DNA of 64,000 nucleotides, from NCBI GenBank assembly GCA_023053545.1, contig JAKZAN010000059.1:62001-126000 (forward strand), written 5' to 3'. Made by a program: the position numbers and the translations under genes. Of the stretch, positions 60,771 through 64,000 are shown piece by piece (position 1 is the stretch's first letter; every line of letters begins with the position of its first letter). The notes beneath the pieces are model-generated. The model searched no databases, was not told the DNA's origin, and saw only the letters and a list, made by a program, of their open reading frames with translations. The DNA comes from Lepidurus packardi (taxonomy: Eukaryota; Arthropoda; Branchiopoda; Notostraca; Triopsidae).

Positions 60771-63700
60771 TGAATTAGTTCCTCACGGACTGAATTAATT
60801 CTTTAGGATTGATTGAATTCCTTTCTTACTGAATTAATTCCTTACGGACTGAATGAATTCCTTACGGACTGATTTAATTTCATACGGAATGAATTAATAC
60901 CTAACGGACTGAATTAAATCCTTACGGACCGAATTAATTCCTTACGGACTGAATTAATTACTTACGGACTGAATTAATTCCTTACGGACTGAATTAATTC
61001 CTTACGGACTGAATTAGTTCCTCACGGACTGAATTAATTCTTTAGGATTGATTGAATTCCTTTCTTACTGAATTAATTCCTTACTGACTGAATGAATTCC
61101 TTACGGACTGAATTATTACATTACGGACTGAATTAATTCCTTACGGACTGAATTAATTCCTTACGGACTGAATTATTACATTACGGACTGAATTAATTCC
61201 TTACGGACAGAATTAATTCCTTACGGACTGAATTAATTCCTTACGGACTGAATTAATTCCTTACGGACTGAATTATTTCCTTACGGACTGAATTAACTCT
61301 TTAGGATTGATTGAATTCCATTCTTACTGAATTAATTCCTTACGGACTGAATTAATTCTTTAGGTTGATTGAATTCCATTCTCACTGAATTAATTCCTTA
61401 CGGACTGAATTAATTCCTTACGGACTGAATTAATACCTTACGGACTGAATTAATTCATTACGGATTGAATTAATTCCTTACGGACTGAATTAATTCCTTA
61501 CGGACCTAATTAATTCCTTACGGACGGAATTAATTCTTTACGGACTAAATTAATTACTTACGGACTTAATTAATTCCTTACGTAATTAATTAATTCCTTA
61601 CGGTCTGAATTAATTCCGTACGGATTTAATTAATTCGTTACGGACTGAATTAATTCCTTACGGACTGAATTAATTCCTTACGGACTGAATTATTTCCTTA
61701 CGGACTGAAATAATTCTTTAGGATTGATTGAATTCCGTTCTTACTGAATTAATTCCTTACGGACTGAATTAATTCCTTAATTAATTCCTTACGGACTGAA
61801 TTAATTTCATACGGACTGAATTAATTCATTACGGACTGAATTAATCCATTACGGACTGAATTAATTTCTTACGGAATGAATTAATTCCTTACGGACTTAA
61901 TTAATTCCTTACGGACTGAATTAATACCTTACGGACTGAATTAATTCCTTACGGACTTAATTAATTAATTACGGACTGAATTAATTCATTATGGAATTAA
62001 TTAATTCGTTACGGACTGAATTAATTCCTTACGGACTGAATTAATTCCTTACGGACTGAATTATTTCCTTACGGACTGAAATAATTATTTAGGATTGATT
62101 GAATTCCGTTCTTACTGAATTAATTCCTTTCGGACTGAATTAATTCCTTAATTAATTCCTTACGGACTGAATTAATTCCTTACGGACTTAATTAATTCCT
62201 TACGGACTGAATTAATACCTTACGGACTGAATTAAATCTTTACGGACAGAATTAATTCCTTACGGACTGAATAATTTCCTTACGGACTGAATTAATTCAT
62301 TAGGATTGATTGAATTCCTTTCTTACTGAATTAATTCCTTACGGACTGAATTAATTCCTTAATTAATTCCTTACGGACTGAATAAATTTCATACGGACTA
62401 AATTAATTCATTACGGACTTAATTAATCCATTTCGGACTGAATTAATTCCTTAAGTACTGAACTTATTCCTTACGGACTGAATTAATTCCTTACGGACTG
62501 AATTAATTCCTTACGGACAGAATTAATTCCTTACGGACTGAATTATTTCCTTACGGACTGAATTAATTCTTTAGGATTGATTGAATTCCTTACGGACTGA
62601 ATTTATTCCTTAATTAATTCCTTACGGACTGAATTAATTTCATACGGACTGAATTAATTCATTACGGACTTAATTAATCCATTACGGACAGAATTAATTC
62701 CATACGGACTGAACTAATTCCTTACGGACTTAATTAATTCCTTACGGACTGAATTAATTCCTTACGGACTGAATTAATTCCTTACGGACTGAATAATTTC
62801 CTTACGGACTGAATTAATTCTTTAGGATTGATTGAATTCCTTTATTACTGAATTAATTCCTTACGGACTGAATTAATTCCTTACGGACTGAATTAATTCC
62901 TTACAGACTGAATTAATTCCTTACGGACTGAATTAATTCCTTACGGACTGAATTAATTCCTTACGGACTGAATTAATTCCTTACGGACTTAATTAATTCC
63001 TTACGGACTGAATTAATTCCTTACGGACTGAATTAATTCCTTACGGACTGAATTAATTCCTTACGGACTGAATTAGTTCCTCACGGACTGAATTAATTCT
63101 TTAGGATTGATTGAATTCCTTTCTTACTGAATTAAATCCTTACGGACCGAATGAATTCCTTACGGACTGATTTAATTTCGTACGGACTGAATTAATTCCT
63201 TACGGACTTAATTAATCCATTACGGACTGAATTAATTCCTTACGGACTGAATTATTACATTACGGACTGAATTAATTCCTTACGGACTGAATTAATTCCT
63301 TACGGACTGAATTAATTCCTTACGGACTGAAATATTTCCTTACGGACTGAATTAATTCTTTAGGATTGATTGAATTCCTTTCTTACTGAATTAATTCCTT
63401 ACGGAGTGAATTAATTCCTTACGGACTGAATTAATTCCTTAAGGACCTAATTAAATCCGTAAGGAATGAATGAATTAATTACGGACTGAAATAATTCCGT
63501 ACGGACAGAATTAATTCCTTACGGACTGAATTAATTCCGTACGGATTTAATTAATTCCTTACGGACTGAATTAATTCCTTACGGACTGAATTAATTCCTT
63601 ACGGACTAAATGAATTCCTTACGGACTGAATTATTTCCTTACGGACTGAATTAATTCTTTAGGATTGATTGAATTCCGTTCTTACTGAATTAATTACTTA

Positions 63701-64000
63701 CGGACTGAATTAATTTCATACGGACTGAATTAATTCATTACGGACTTAATTAATCCATTACGGACTTAATTAATTCCTTACGTTCTGAACTTATTCCTTA
63801 CGGACTGAATTAATTCCTGACGGACTGAATTAATTCCTTACGGACTGAATTAATTCATTAGGATTGATTGAATTCCTTTCTTACTGAATTAATTCCTTAC
63901 GGACTGAATTAATTCCTTAATTAATTCCTTACGGACTGAATAAATTTCATACGGACTAAATTAATTCATTACGGACTTAATTAATCCATTTCGGACTGAA

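Larger units (their letters stand above)
33334..64000 (+). repeat. Satellite block S3, 20-bp monomers (plus orientation)
   Basis: About 30.7 kb to the window end, roughly 1500 monomers near GAATTAATTCCTTACGGACT. The recurring irregular double unit TTCTTTAGGATTGATTG plus CTTTCTTACTG marks higher-order repeats. Other markers are the TGAAGTTATTCC unit (35331, 36768, 38365, 39942, 42508, 43763, 47570, 48865, 57799, 59134) and a shortened unit, CCTTAATTAATTCC. No gene or interspersed element interrupts it. Confidence 0.98.

Noticed and set aside
33940-63870. TTAGG strings suggesting insect telomere repeats
   Set aside because: They appear singly inside the marker unit CTTTAGGATTG, never in tandem.
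21143-64000. Array resembling a CRISPR (short repeats at regular spacing)
   Set aside because: There are no unique spacers; the whole period is repeat, and the setting is eukaryotic.
21143-64000. One giant palindrome made of S2 and S3
   Set aside because: The monomers are in opposite orientation, but the order of variants and the higher-order periods differ between the two arms, so they do not mirror each other.

Overview
The window comes from an animal genome, most likely an insect or other arthropod. It carries a BEL/Pao element (a superfamily known only from metazoans), an envelope-bearing Ty3/gypsy-type element, a Jockey/I-like non-LTR retrotransposon and very long arrays of a short AT-rich satellite. 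I see no ordinary host gene, tRNA or rRNA. The picture is of constitutive, probably pericentromeric, heterochromatin. The species cannot be named from the sequence alone.

Layout. Positions 1-2871 hold the 5' part of a Ty3/gypsy-type element on the minus strand (element A), ending in a 409-bp LTR. Positions 2872-3771 are a 20-bp satellite (block S1). Positions 3772-5869 are a minus-strand LINE fragment with a reverse transcriptase and one in-frame stop. Positions 5870-21142 are a second copy of the same Ty3/gypsy family on the plus strand (element B) with both 409-bp LTRs. Its gag region is interrupted at 6571-13136 by a BEL/Pao element with 296-bp LTRs and a 5-bp target duplication. From 21143 to the end, about 43 kb is satellite only. 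Block S2 (21143-33333) has monomers on the minus strand and block S3 (33334-64000) has them on the plus strand. They meet head to head at about 33333.

History that can be read. The satellite (consensus GAATTAATTCCTTACGGACT, 20 bp) is the substrate. The LINE and the Ty3 elements inserted into it, and the BEL element later inserted into element B. The LTR pairs fit that order: about 7 differences in 409 bp for B and about 3 in 296 bp for BEL. The flanks of A and B do not match as they stand. If the segment between their facing LTRs (2872-5869) is turned round, B gains continuous satellite flanks with an ATAT target duplication, S1 takes the same orientation as S2, and A becomes an insertion into the LINE. 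This points to an inversion by recombination between inverted LTRs, or an assembly error of the same shape.

The satellite is arranged in nested higher-order repeats: recurring kilobase-scale offsets of 1237 bp in S2, about 1.4-1.6 kb, 1110 bp and 2739 bp in S3, and probably a layer of about 5 kb. This is the expected product of repeated unequal exchange. All coordinates and difference counts were read by eye.
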